NCBI RefSeq assembly: GCF_001649575.2 | Contig: NC_051452.1 | Coordinates: forward strand, 2,457,846 to 2,521,845 | Source of the DNA: Kryptolebias marmoratus | Lineage: Eukaryota > Chordata > Actinopteri > Cyprinodontiformes > Rivulidae | Reading direction: 5' to 3' | Length of the DNA: 64,000 bases | Shown here: one piece after another, positions 11,758 to 23,255 of the stretch | Numbering within the stretch: position 1 is the first letter of the stretch | Layout: every line of letters begins with the position of its first letter | Program-made: the position numbers and the translations under genes | The notes under the pieces: generated by a model | What the model saw: only the letters and a program-made list of their open reading frames with translations | Databases searched by the model: none | What the model was told of the DNA's origin: nothing

Positions 11758-13527
11758 CATCAAAAAGAACTTTTCTTTCACTTCAGACTTTGATCGGCTG
11801 AATTATTCTGTCTATTTGTTCTACAAGTTCATTTCTGGGTCAGACACCTGCTTGTTGCCAACAAACGTTTCGCTCGCAGCGTGCTTCTCACAAAAATCGA
11901 ATGCTTTCTCAGCAATCCTCCCCAAAAATAAAACTGTATTCTCTCAAGGCTGAGCTGATCTGGGGAATAAATATTCAAAGAAATTACACATTCCGCAGGA
12001 GACGCCCACTTGATTTCCTCTGGGTCTTTTAGCAATGAGAGCAAGAAGGAAGGAAGAAGGAGGGGAGGGAGTTGTGGGCTAAATTAAATTACACCTAATT
12101 ACCAGAACAGTCGATACCAAATTGAGTTGATATGCATCCTTCATGACTTAACTAGATATCAGATAGGGTTTTGCATTGGAACATGAGTTGATGGGTAAAG
12201 GTGATAGAGAGGCATTTTTGATGGCGGGAGTTAAGAGTCCCGAATTATCCAATATGTCAGGTTTGTGGCTTTGGCAGATTTCCAAAATCTAGAATTAAGG
12301 AGACACAAGGGTAAGGTTTCAGTTATTGTCAGGGGTACCATACCTCGTTGGATGTGTCGTAAAGCCAAAGTACATCCAAACATGGGAGGGCATGTCATTC
12401 TGAATGTCATTTTTAATTGAAAAATAAATAGGAAGTGGCAGTGCCTTTGGCTACAATGCAACCTTATCAAGATCGTTTACTGTATGTTGTTGAAATAACT
12501 ATTTATCAAATGATCTGGGAAAACTGTCAATATATAATTTTGCCATGTGGACTGCCCTCAAAAGAAAAGACAAAGTGATGTGACCTCATTGTATACATTC
12601 TGACAGTTGATGACGGATAGCAAAAGCGATATTACGGGTCATGCTTGTGTCTTAGCTGAGCCTTGGTAATTAAAGAAAATTCCTTGTCAAAGTGTCACAA
12701 GTTTGATGTCTTTGACAAGTAAAAGGTTATCACTGTTGAAAGGCCCTTAAACCATACCCCTCACACAGTGCCGGAGGATAATTATGCACCCTAAAGCCTC
12801 TAGTTTGCCTGTCGTTGCACGTCTTCCATTAAGATATGGAATTTGTCATTTGCAATTGCTGCATAAAGCTTTAAAGTTATACCTGTGAGATCACCGACCT
12901 TGGGCTTTTATTTAAAGGTGTCATTTTGTAGTAGACAATTCTGAACCATAGCAAAGAAAAAAGGGAAAGTACTGGAAGTAACCAAGTCACTATTATTCTG
13001 TTAAAAATGGTATGTTTGGAAAATTAGATGTGAATAAAGGAACCTACAACCTCTGTCTGCATAGATTCACGTGACCAAAAAAATTATAGCCATTAACGTG
13101 AAATGTAACATTAGTTCTTCAGTCTATTGGCAAATGTGCAACCACATGACAACTACAGGGGGTGACCTGGAATTTCTTTTAATCCTGGCCTAATTTATCC
13201 TTGATTTGGTTTTTCAACAGCAGTGATGTAAGTTAGCATGCAGATTTATTCTGTGCATCTGTCATGCTCCAGACTGAAAATGTCTTTTTGTATGGTTACG
13301 TATTTTGGTATTTATTTTTGCTTTTTGTTTATCTAGCACTAAAACACTCGAATGTGACCCAAAAATTAAAAGTAAATTTTGCAGTTTAACTGAACAATAT
13401 TTTCATGATGAAAGTGAAAGCCAAAATAAAATTAAAAGATGTCATTAAGACTGCCTTTCATTGATAGAGGTTTGTTTGGTAGAATTGCAGTTCAACATAA
13501 TTGACTTGATTAATTGACTTGGAGGCA

Positions 13528-13705
13528 GCTTCAGCCCAGTCGTAGGGGGGTTGTCTTCTGGCTGAAGGATTGGGTGTTTGATCTCTAGCCCCTGTAGTGT
13601 GCTAAAGAGTCCTTGAGCAGGACACTGACACCCCCCTTTACACACACACACACACACACACACACTGCCCCCAATATGCTGTTTAGTGTATGAGTGTGGC
13701 CCATT
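13528..13705 (+). mobile_element. tRNA-derived SINE, copy 1 (degenerate)
   Basis: A B-box-like gtgtttgatctct lies near 13574-13586. It is followed by tccttgagcaggacactga, the conserved fish SINE body motif that also occurs in the SINE at 58742-58920 as cccttggcaggacactga. A CA microsatellite (13640-13665) has expanded inside the body, and tgcccccaat follows it. Too degenerate for transcription to be expected. Confidence 0.65.
13640..13665. repeat. (CA)n microsatellite inside SINE copy 1
   Basis: Perfect CA run within the SINE body. Confidence 0.95.
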
Positions 13706-14129
13706 TACTAAGTTGCTCCTCCTTGGCTTGGCTCAGCGTTTGTGAAACCATTCAGGCCAGGATGTTTTGAAGTTTGATCAGGCCTAAATCTCGTCTGTCT
13801 CGGTTTACTGATTTCAACTTTTGTGAAAAAAGCCCTCGATTGTTTTTTGTTTTGTGTTTATTTTGGGGGTTTACCTGTTTTTCTTTTTTTATGTTGCCTT
13901 GTTTTGATTTGATTTTTCTCTGTCTGCTTTCCCCTCATATCTAGTCCTAGATTGTAATCACAGCATTTGTGTTGTTTCTTCAATATTAGTGTAATAAAAG
14001 GCCCAGGTTTCGTGTTGGTATGGTCTGGTCATGTTGAGTGTAAATGTCAACGCATAGTTTTAACTTGCTTACAAACTACATACAATTGTAGATCAGGATC
14101 TGTAAAAAATAAAAAAATAAGTGACCATC
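13706..14129. other. Unique non-coding DNA
   Basis: T-rich sequence; nothing recognised. Confidence 0.5.
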
Positions 14130-14290
14130 TTATATCTTGTTGACTCCCTAAATTTAATCAGTTGTAGATGTGCATCCAGTGATTACTTTGAGTTTCGTTC
14201 ACATCTGTCCAGTAGTTCATGAGATATTTTGCAAACAAACATGCACACAAACAGAAACTCACAAGCGCAGACAGACAATTAAACGATCAC
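14130..14290 (-). repeat. Unnamed interspersed repeat R2, copy A
   Basis: Reads gttgactcc, then aatcagttgtagatgtgcat, then ccagtgattac, then gttcatgagatattttgcaa. The same ordered blocks occur at 29315-29640 and 55665-55800 in this orientation, and inverted at 28330-28480 and 61290-61920. Strand is given relative to copy E. Class unknown. Confidence 0.6.
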
Positions 14291-14879
14291 CTGCTTTTTC
14301 AGGCAGCAGGCAGAAAAAAACTAAATCTAATATCGTACAAGATTTGACACATTAAGCCAATTCTAAACCCAAACAAAAAAAGCCCTGAAATCTTCTGTTT
14401 CTGTTATCCACATGATGAGATCTGAAAAGTGTAAGTAATACTTTAAAGTTCTGCCACACATACAACCAGCACAAATGGCATAAAGACACACTTAACTTGC
14501 CTTCATGTCCATCCAAATGCTCCACCGTCCAGTGAGCGAAGGCACAGATAGTTAACCGGCTACATATCAAAACAAGGCGATGGACCCGCTGTTTTTGCTC
14601 CAGATTTACTTCAAGGTGTTTGAAAGCCAGTGGGTATTATTTTTAATGATCATTTATTGAAAATAACCTGCAGCCTTGCTCATTCATCTAATCCCCCAAT
14701 GATGTCATGAAATCAGAAACTTAAGATCTTAGAACCTACCACAAAAACCCTCCTTGGATTTGTTGACAGGGCCATATTGATGATGCCTTCCCGTCTCCTC
14801 GAGAAATTGTCACAAACCCACATTTTTTTTAAGGTGTCTGTACAAATCGAGTTAATAGTTTCAGAATAACGTGCTGAAA

Positions 14880-15270
14880 AGTTTTTGTGTGGAACCTCCT
14901 TGGCTGTCCTTGGTCAAGTCATCCAGTGATGAATCATGCATTGGATCAAAGCGGAGCTGCCATCCTCGAGAGGGCACAACATTGTCTGCCGTCGTTTTCG
15001 TTCCACCTGCTGCCCTGCGTCAGCGGCCACAGGTTAGCTTCCCATTGAGGGTGTCAGCACTGCCCCTGTCCCCTGCAACACCAAACCCAATGGAAGTGGG
15101 TTTTATTTAGTCCTATCTAATAACAAGTCTTCTCCTCACTCCACTGCCCCTGCAGCTGGTACTTGTTGGCGCCCATCTGTTAAGGGTGTTGTTTATGTGG
15201 TTAGTGATCCAGAACTCATTAGCATCCCACCTCCCTCTTTACACTATTGTTCTTTCGGCTAATGTGGAGA
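14880..15270. other. Candidate conserved non-coding block
   Basis: CpG- and GC-richer than the flanks, and includes ctcattagcat. Repeat-free within the window. A plus-strand frame of 79 codons has no recognised domain. Proposed on composition only. Confidence 0.25.
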
Positions 15271-17315
15271 CTCTTAGGCAGTCTGTCTTGAGGTGGATTA
15301 TAATTTTGAGCTAAAAAGTAACTGTTAGAATGCAACAGCTGTTAGGATCTATAAAAGAAAGCAACAATTAAAATCCCAAATGAAGAAGTTTGACTTTTAT
15401 TCTTGTCCTTGGGAAAAAGGCAGACGTTTGCTTTGAAACTTAAAACGGAATCAAAGAATGTCTGTATTAACAAAGAGTTTAGAAAAATGCTTTTACCTTA
15501 CATTTTATGTACCATAGTTTCTGTAAGGGAAAAAAACAACTTAATTTATGATTTATGTCTGTCATACAGGCTGCAGCTCTGGAGTAAAATGTTTTCCCAT
15601 CTGTTTTGTCATTATCTTGAACTCTCTTGGCATGACGGCAGCACTTTAAATAACACAGTCCAGTTGGGTGTTGACCTTGCTTATGCTGGTTTACCTTCTT
15701 TGTTGGCTTTGATTTGATATCCCTATGCTGGACTAAGCTACATTCAATTTCTTCCTAGCAGCAGTGTACCATACTAAACGCAGTTCATCGGGATGGTGTC
15801 CGTTTTGCTCCCAAAAGTTAAAAAACAGTTTTAATTGGAGTTCAATTTGGGTTAATTTTTCTGAAGAATTGTTTTTTTAAACAAGCAGCAAGCTCTGTGG
15901 TTCATGTTGTTGAGAAGGTTAGACTCCTAGTCTGAACATTTTTGTGTGTATTATGCCATTGATTTTTTTTCTTTTTCCTGAAAGTCAATGGTCAGCTTTT
16001 CATTTGTTGTTGTGAAAAAACCCTGCCTGACAACCCACCTCCATTCTCTAAGATGTCGTTCTCATCTGAAATCACACCAGCTATTATCAGCATCTTTGAT
16101 GGTGTTCATGCTAGGCTGCAGCTGTTTTTGAAGACAATAAGGAGCAAAAAGCTAAGCAAACATTACCAAGACGTTTCCTGTATTCGGGATGAGTTATAAA
16201 GCCAATATTTACTGGGCTGTGATTGTTTGAGACTAGTTTGCAACTTAATATTATAAACTGCACTGTTGTTGAGCCACAATATGATGATACAAAAATTATT
16301 TAGATAAAATGCTGAAAAATTTAGTGTTTAATGGCTAATTTCATTGGGTTTTTAGCACTCCCATTATTGTTAGGGATTTGTTTGAGCTCTCATATATATT
16401 TTAGTAATCTGGTACCAAGTCAAATAATCGATAAACTGTTTGAGTAATTGGATATAAAAGTTTTAAATAAGCTGATCTCAACTTTTTATCCTGGAAACCT
16501 ACTTGTATCTACAGTAAAAGCTGTGTTTCCACCTTCAGAGAGGCATGCACTAAAAGAAAAGTGCAACATATTTCCAGAAGAACACAGACAAACTTTTGGA
16601 TTGTCAAAGGACAGCATCTTCTTAACACATACGAGGTTTGAAGGCAGCCGAGTTCCTCATCAGAACCAAGATAATGTAAGTTCTCTGTGCTGGAAACACA
16701 GAAGTCCTTTAAGAAGAATGTGTCAGCTTCAGGAAAATAGGACAGAATTTGAAGCAAATTGCAAGTACACGAATAAAAACACAGATTGTTCTGCTTGCCA
16801 CACACATGGTTACAACTTCAGTATGACATTTTCCCGACTTCTTACTCAGTTTGTCCTTGATAATTCAAGAAGCTGCATTTTTTGTTGTCTCATTGGAAAG
16901 ACTGTATTCACAAGGAAAGTTTTCACTTAAATTGCAGTGTTTCTGAAACAAGTTTTTTGGTTTTACTGTAGAGTAGTTTCAATTTGCTCCTGTTTTTTGG
17001 TCATTTTGATTTTTCCCATTGCATATTATGCAGTGTAAGCATGTTGTACAACAGTAATTATTGTCAGCATGAAACACGCTGACCACTGAGCATTATGCAG
17101 CCATGTGGATTGAACAAAGCATCATTTCAATGATTTTTACCTTTTTTTTTAGTTGTTAGAAATACTCAGTGAATCATTTCAGCCCTACTAGTCAGAGAAC
17201 CAGTATCAGGACATAAGTTGATTGGACTGTAGAAGTCAGTGATAAACTAGCTCAGCATGGATGCCATTATCCGTCCTGTTAAAGTTATCTAAATGATTCT
17301 TAATGTGCTGTATTT

Positions 17316-17329
17316 TGTGTGTGTGTGTG
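17316..17329. repeat. (TG)n microsatellite
   Basis: Short TG run. Confidence 0.85.
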
Positions 17330-17398
17330 GGAAGAGGTATGTTTTTGTACAGTTCAGACATTAGGACGATGATATAGAAGATATACAATTGAAGTCAC

Positions 17399-17419
17399 CG
17401 TGTGCAATGATCACACGGT
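17399..17419. repeat. Short perfect hairpin
   Basis: ccgtgtg and cacacgg are perfect complements separated by a 7-base loop. Function unknown; short arms like this can arise by chance. Confidence 0.4.
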
Positions 17420-19128
17420 TTAAGCGTGCCATCAGCTGCTCATTGGTGATTTGATGTATAGGACCTGTTCTCCCCACTTTTTCTCTCTTTCTCCAAATGC
17501 TTCTAGTGTGCGCAGACTTTCAAGTGATAATAAAGGGGTGTCGACTTCAAAAACGCTGGAGAAGTGCTCAGCAATGAGCAACAACTGAGAATAGTTCTAA
17601 AAGCTAACACGTTACCTGCTTGATTTTGCTTAAGTACAGCTGCATTCTTATTGACATACTGTTGGTTCCATCAACTAAAAGAATAATGTGTGTATACACA
17701 GTTGACTGCATCTGTGCAGCAGTGCATATCAGTCGTACATATATTTAACTCGATATAGTTCTAGCTGATGGCTCCCCTGTTCAGGTACATTAGTCAACAC
17801 ATCCACCTTCTTTGGTCTGTTACTCAATTATAATTGTCTTGTGAGCCACATGTAACTGTCTGCTGAACAAGCTGTATGCAGCTTTTGATTTCAGGCACAT
17901 TGCCACCTTTTCAACAAATGCACGTGAACATAGCTGCCACTTCACTGCCATAAAACAATTCTCTTTCACATTTACTGTTGTTTTGCAATAGAGAACCAGC
18001 AGGGCACATTTAACAACCTGTAGAAAAGTTCTACGGGTTGTTCTGCCGCTCTTTGATTTGGCGGTGTGTTTCTTACCGGGTTTTATTATTCTGCTTCGCT
18101 TTTTTTTTTATTTTATTCATGCGAGCACTGCCTCCAAGTTTGGCACTGGCTTTTATCACTGCCTTTTCCTGTCGGTGCCTAATGTAGGGAATGGAGCATC
18201 CATGTTGGCAGCTTCATGTGCTTGGAAACCATCCCAAAACAGATAATTAAAGACTAACTTAAGGGTGTATCCAGTTTTCAAAAAAGCAAATAACTGTAAA
18301 ATCATTTTTGATTTCATGAGCTGCAGTTTCTTTGTATGTTTTCATAGGGAGAGTAAAACGGCTATACAATACAGCTTTCTAAAATAATACAGAATTCAAT
18401 AAAGTCTACATATTTTTCAGCTTGGAAATATCTGTCCAGTTAAGGGACTGAGATCCTTTCTTGTGACTGCTTTGGGACCTGCTCATACATAAGTGGCAAA
18501 AATTTACGGATTGGCAGACAGTAGCGTACTGAAATTATGTTGACTGCAGTTTTCTCATAATAGAAATTACCTTTCTTTTCATTTGGATTAAAAATTTAAG
18601 TACACAAACTTTTTACTGTATAGTAAAAAGTCAGTCATCTATGAAGCTCACAGATAACACAAAGCTACTGCTATCCATTTTTCCCAGAAGGCAGAACTCT
18701 AGGGATGCAGTCCAAACAGTGCTCCAGTTTTAAATCAGAAAATGAGTGGGATTTGCTTATTGTTGCCCTCAGTCACCAAGTAATTTATTATTAGCAATAC
18801 AAGTTAATAATTGTATATTTCACCACATTTTATGCAGCCAACCATGGCAGTAACATGTTCAGTAGAAGTAGCAGTACTGTGTGCACAACTGATTCACTTT
18901 AACAAACAAACCATCAAACTTGAAAATAAACAGTTAATTACATTAGCTGTAACTATGCTTCATGCACGAAGCAGCCGTATTAGTGTTTAAGGTTTGGTTG
19001 GTTTTCTAAGTCAAAATTTCAACTTCAGGTGTCACATATGTTTTTCTGACCTAAAAATGAGAAGTTTTCACTTTTGAATAGAAATAGAACATGATAATAT
19101 CAGCTAGCAGTGCAGTGTGTATATTAAG

Positions 19129-19844
19129 CAGACCCTCCAGGATTTCGTGATGTTGTGATCGCAACTATTAATGCAAATTCAAGCAAACCCCGCAAAATCG
19201 CAACTTTTTGCAACTTTGTCCAAAACACCGCAACTTTAACCCAATATTTATTGTTTCTAAAGTGATTCGCCACAGTTTCTGCGGTCTAGTCTCTTCTGTG
19301 TGGGTTTGTGCAGCGTGGAATACAAAATAACCCCAAATAACTCAGGAAGAAGACACGTGACGTCACTTCCTGTTAACATCAGAATGCCGGGAGCGTGCAG
19401 GAGCAGCGACCGAAGCCAAAATGTGCGCTAATGCTTCACATTTGCCCACAAAGATTTCAGCAAACCAGTTTCCTCCCCAGCTGCAGCTGTTTTGCACGTC
19501 CTGCAGTGTAATCATGGAACATAAACGCATCGACAAACACTTTGTGTCTGCAACACATGTGAGGAGAGCTGCAGACCAGGGACAATCCAGAAATGCTCAT
19601 GAATGTCAGTTTAGAAGCTATCAAAGTTCTCAAATAAAGCACCTTTTGAGAATGTCAATGTTTGTTGGGAATTATCTTACAAAACTAGGAAGGATTTTTG
19701 GTTTAGATATTAAAAGTTATGGTTTTTTATTAATTTTAGTAAAAAAAAAAAAAAAAATTGCAACTTTTCGGAAAAAGCCCCACGAAATCAGGCATTTTAG
19801 CTGCAACAATCACAAAAAATGCCCGCAAAATCCTGGAGGGACTG
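19129..19844 (+). mobile_element. Non-autonomous hAT element, copy 2, carrying a CGGBP1-like zinc-finger ORF
   Basis: The left end cagaccctccaggattt and the right end aaatcctggagggactg are inverted repeats. The body matches copy 1 (2672-3344) in opposite orientation, including the point where the zinc-finger coding piece runs directly into 3' subterminal sequence. A shared junction means both copies derive from one internally deleted founder rather than from separate decay. No target duplication is visible at either end, perhaps because the adjoining inverted fragment at 19909-20098 rearranged the right flank. Gene-order logic: AT-rich termini, then the CRE/E-box composite, then the ORF start, then the 3' tail. 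Confidence 0.8.
19354..19372. promoter_or_regulatory. CACGTG/TGACGTCA composite with adjoining ETS-like site upstream of the hAT ORF
   Basis: CACGTG (19354-19359) overlaps TGACGTCA (19358-19365), and cttcctg, an ETS-type core on the minus strand, follows. The cluster lies about 50-65 bp upstream of the ATG at 19421, a reasonable distance for a promoter-proximal element. The CRE part is kept in all three pieces of this family in the window and the E-box in the two fuller copies. Motif match only; activity is inferred. Confidence 0.45.
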
Positions 19845-19858
19845 ACTACAGTTTGTGA
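19421..19858 (+). CDS. Transposon-encoded N-terminal zinc finger, CGGBP1-like (truncated transposase ORF)
   Basis: The ATG sits in a fair context (gccaaaatgt). The frame gives 145 residues, of which only about the first 55 look coding. A single C2H2/BED-type finger is visible: Cys25-x2-Cys28 in LFCTSCSV, then His40-x5-His46 in KHFVSATHV. The spacing and the words around the cysteines strongly resemble CGGBP1, a vertebrate DNA-binding protein generally considered derived from a hAT transposase. After residue 55 or so the frame runs into transposon 3' sequence and then past the element end at 19844, with low-complexity lysines near the end. The hAT catalytic core and dimerisation domain are absent. 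If expressed, it could only bind DNA, perhaps the family's own termini. Expression is unproven, and a dead remnant is the simpler reading. Confidence 0.5.
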   Translation: MCANASHLPTKISANQFPPQLQLFCTSCSVIMEHKRIDKHFVSATHVRRAADQGQSRNAHECQFRSYQSSQIKHLLRMSMFVGNYLTKLGRIFGLDIKSYGFLLILVKKKKKIATFRKKPHEIRHFSCNNHKKCPQNPGGTDYSL

Positions 19859-19908
19859 TATGCTATATCAAAGGAATTCAAAGCTTAAAAAAAAAAGCTA
19901 CACAGAAA

Positions 19909-20098
19909 GGCATTCTGATGTTAACAGGAAGTGACGTCACATCTCTTCTTCGTGAGTTATTTGGGGTTAAAGTTACAGGAAAGTTGCGGTGTTTTGGGCA
20001 AAGTTGCGCAAAGTTGCACAAAGTTGCGATTTCGCGGGGTTTGCTTGATTTTGCGTTAATAGTTGCGATCGCAACATTGCGAAATCCTGGATAGTCTG
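19909..20098 (-). mobile_element. Inverted partial copy of the same hAT 5' end
   Basis: Read on the minus strand, this segment starts cagactatccaggattt and proceeds through the gcaacttt repeats, the gagttattt block and TGACGTCA to ggcattctg. It thus repeats the first 260 bp or so of copy 2, minus an internal stretch. It lies 64 bp beyond the right end of copy 2, in opposite orientation, so the region 19129-20098 begins and ends with the same terminus. This could be a foldback structure or a separate truncated insertion. Confidence 0.75.
19932..19939. promoter_or_regulatory. CRE palindrome TGACGTCA in the inverted hAT fragment
   Basis: Third occurrence of the same palindrome, in the same position relative to this family's 5' terminus. 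The overlapping E-box is lost here. Confidence 0.35.
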
Positions 20099-20471
20099 TT
20101 TAGTATACAGTTAAACCAAAGACCTTTTTTTTTGGAAATTTGACCATAACATTTTAGAACTGCTTCATCTTCAGTGGTTTACAGTAGTTTACACGTTTAG
20201 TTTTTGCCCTAGGCTGGAAAACTCTTAAAATTATTAATTATCTACATTTTCCTTTGTCACTGCAATGATGTGAATGGAGTCATCTCAAGGTTGGAGTTTT
20301 AAAATAAGAAAACTTTCACTTTTTGTTTTTCTTTTCAAAACTTATAGCAAAGTGGGTCATAGACAGTGAAACACAATTATGATCCTAAAAACTCACAGTT
20401 GATCTTGAAGTTAGCTCTGGCTTCATCCTATTGGCTCAATCTCATTTGTTCAAGTTTATAAAAACTGTTTT

Positions 20472-20489
20472 TTGTTGTTGTTGTTGTTG
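20472..20489. repeat. (TTG)n microsatellite
   Basis: Short trinucleotide run. Confidence 0.85.
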
Positions 20490-21643
20490 CTTTGTCTCGT
20501 ACCATCATATAATTGGTATACGTTTCAAAAATCTAATCTCATGCAATATTGTTTAAATAAGTGATTACACATTCTGGCTGTGACTTTAATTTACCATCAA
20601 TCATTTGTAGTTTATTTTTCATGAACTTCATTGTATAAACAGTTTGCTTAATTAGTCTGACAGTAATCAATGTCAAGGGATTGGCTTATTGGAACATTAA
20701 CAACATCATATCGATGAGCCATGTTTGCTTCATTTGATATAGTATGATTCATCCATTGGTAAAATGCCATGCATCATAAATCTTTATTCTCTGCTCTTGG
20801 ATTGAGCCCAGTTAGCTTTTATTTAATGGACTAAGCTATTTTGCCTTACCACAAGCGAACTTCAACTGTTCAGAAATCAACCAATTATTATGCCATCAGG
20901 TTGTTATTTGCAGACCCAGGTCCCAGGTGTGTATACGCTGTTGTGACCGATCCACAAAATACTCCAAGAGCAAATTGCTTCAATAAATACCCCGCACGTA
21001 TCTTAACAAGTAATATTTATAAATTCTACAACAGCAAGTCACCCAAGTCTTGATAGATGTGTCTGGCTGCTGGGTCGATGAATAATGCAAATGAAACTAA
21101 TTCTTCCAGACCTAGTGCCAAGCCTAATACACATTTATATGCTTTGCAAGTGAAAGATGTGTGAGGGTGCTATTATGGGACGGGGGCAGTCTGTATTTTA
21201 ATAATGGACCTGATAGATTTTGGCCTTCCTTTTTTTTTTAAAGGTGGCGTACACGACTTCAAATAAAGACTTTGACCATAAAATATAATACAACTTTCAT
21301 TTATCTTGAGTTATAAAGTATTATAGAGGACCTTATTATAGTGTCACACAGTTCGACGATTCTCTAGATAATTATCAGCCTTTAGGATCTCACAGTGGAA
21401 GTGTTGATGTATCCACTTAATATTAGCACATGCTTTGATCTCCACTCTGAATATTAAATGGGAGTTAAGATTTCTAGATTCTGGCATTAGTTGATTCCAA
21501 ATTATTAGGTTATGAGTGGTCGATGATGGCTCTTTGGCTTTCAAAATTCTGATCGCGTCATAAATAAATTAAAAAGCCAAGCAAGGAAATTCCTTACATA
21601 CTGCCTGTCACCTTTCATGGCTGAGTTTTATATTGAGATCTTT

Positions 21644-21661
21644 AAAAAAAAAAAAAAAAAA
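21644..21661. repeat. Poly-A tract
   Basis: Eighteen A residues with no retrotransposon body recognised nearby. Confidence 0.85.
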
Positions 21662-22525
21662 CAATGTTACAGTTGTTTTAATGTTTTGCGCAATCTTAAG
21701 CAAATGTCAAGATCTTGGACAAGGTCTTAGCATTCTGCTATTACTGCTCCAAAGTTTTTTTTTAACAATATTTGTAAAACTGACTGAAGCATATCCATTT
21801 CTGTTTGCTTGGTCAATTAGCTGTGCAAGATCATCTCCATACAGACAAGGTAAACAATTAGATGTATCCATCTCACCTTACTAAAAGTAAGAGATCTTTT
21901 TCTTTTTGCCACCTGTGCTCATGTGTATGACAAATCCAAAGTCTTACTCAACCGAAATTTGCAGCAGATGCTACAGCTCTTTTTTTGATTAAAAAGAGCC
22001 CAACCATAACCAGTGGAGACAAATTATGAAGCATGGGTATCCTGCTCTCCCAGAGGATTCCAGCATATATGTCATGTTAACTTTAGATTGGAACAGTGCA
22101 GTTGCCTAATATGCAGAAGAAATTCTGCTTGTCCTTCCAGTAGTGCTCTGGTTTTGGCATACAAATTTAAAACTTACAGATTTTAAATAAAACCACCAAA
22201 TACTTTCTGCAGATATTAACTTTTATCCTCACATCCCTCTTGACCATTTAGAACTTTTGATATAACCTCCAGCTAAGTTTATCCATTTGAAAGGTATTTG
22301 GACTCAAGCAGAATATGAACCATGCTGAAAAATCAGTTCAAACTTTCAGTTATAATATTATGCATAGACTTTTTTTTTTCTGTTTGATTGATGCTACTAA
22401 TTAATTGAATATAGGATTAGCATTATCATGTCAAGCTGTTGTCACTGAATGTCACTTATTACAAATGAATGTTTGATTATGCGAATGTTGCCTTTTATCA
22501 CTGATTTAAATCATACGTTTTGATG

Positions 22526-23255
22526 AACCGAATTTCTAAGCACAGCCAAGAGGTGGAGGGCCTCGGATTGAAGGGGCTCCAGGTTGCAGTGCTGCTTTTT
22601 GGATGTGTTGCGGTGCTGTTGGCCTCAGCTACCGTGGACCTCTGGCAGGCACTGAAGCTGTTTGCAGCAGGTGGAATGAAGATCAACAGCTATTAGTTTG
22701 AGGTCACGATCCTCAACCCCAAGAGTTTCTCACTCTGGGTTGGGGATAAGTGACTGCCTTAAGTGGAAGAGCTCAAGTATCTGAGGTATTTGTCACAAGT
22801 GGGAAATAAAACAGATGGGATGATGCAAAGTTGTCATGGTGAGGAGAAAGCTGAGTGAAAGACAAACCTGTTGAATTGCAATACGTTCCAGCCCTCACCT
22901 ATGGCTATAAATTATGAGTAATAACCAAGCAGCTAAACTGAGCTTCTTCCACAAAGTGAATAGGATCAGGAGTTCGGCTTTTTGAGAGAAGCCCATAGAA
23001 GAGTCCCTGCTCCTCCGCGTTGAAAGGAGTAATTTGATGTTGGGCATCTAATAAGGACACTTTTCGGATGCTTTCCACGGGAAGTGTTTCAGACATGTCC
23101 TGCTGGAAAAAGTTTACATTTTATAGCTGGTTTGGGAATACCTTGGCGTAGCCCTGGTTGAGCTGGAGGATGGTAGGTCTGGGACTATCTGCTTAAACTG
23201 TTGCAACTGTGACCCAGTCTCAGCAGCAAAATATAAATGTATGGATGAATGAAAT
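22526..23255 (+). mobile_element. Rex3-like RTE retrotransposon, decayed 3' part of the reverse-transcriptase ORF
   Basis: The order of blocks follows the 3' half of a teleost RTE element as I know it: gaaccgaatttctaagc, a decayed catalytic region ending gctgttggcctcagc, then agctcaagtatctgagg (the YLG-type motif), then ccctcacctatggct, gctcctccgcgttgaaagga, and a 3' tail of the type atggatgaatga. The FADD catalytic codons near 22590 are scrambled by base changes, and many stops and indels interrupt the frame. It is a 5'-truncated dead copy. Assignment to RTE/Rex3 is from remembered family features; the minus-strand copy at 39911-40545 shares the overlapping part. Confidence 0.75.

Larger units (their letters stand above)
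8816..13527. other. Unique AT-rich non-coding DNA
   Basis: No transposon or gene was recognised. A GC-richer block at 9290-9640 is listed separately. Also present are a TTA microsatellite (11302-11318) and a poly-A tract (11740-11757). The frame at 9102-9536 on the minus strand (144 codons) has no domain and overlaps a frame on the opposite strand. Confidence 0.55.
14291..19128. other. Unique non-coding DNA
   Basis: No transposon recognised. Includes a GC-richer block at 14880-15270 (listed separately), a TG microsatellite at 17316-17329, and a small perfect hairpin at 17399-17419. The 160-codon frame at 16448-16930 begins at TTG, overlaps a 98-codon frame on the other strand, and shows no domain, so it is not called a gene. 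Confidence 0.55.
20099..22525. other. Unique AT-rich non-coding DNA
   Basis: No gene or transposon recognised. Contains a TTG microsatellite (20472-20489) and a poly-A tract (21644-21661). Confidence 0.55.

Noticed and set aside
16448..16930. 160-codon plus-strand open frame
   Set aside because: Begins at TTG, has no recognisable domain, overlaps an unrelated 98-codon frame on the other strand, and no splice or conservation evidence is visible.
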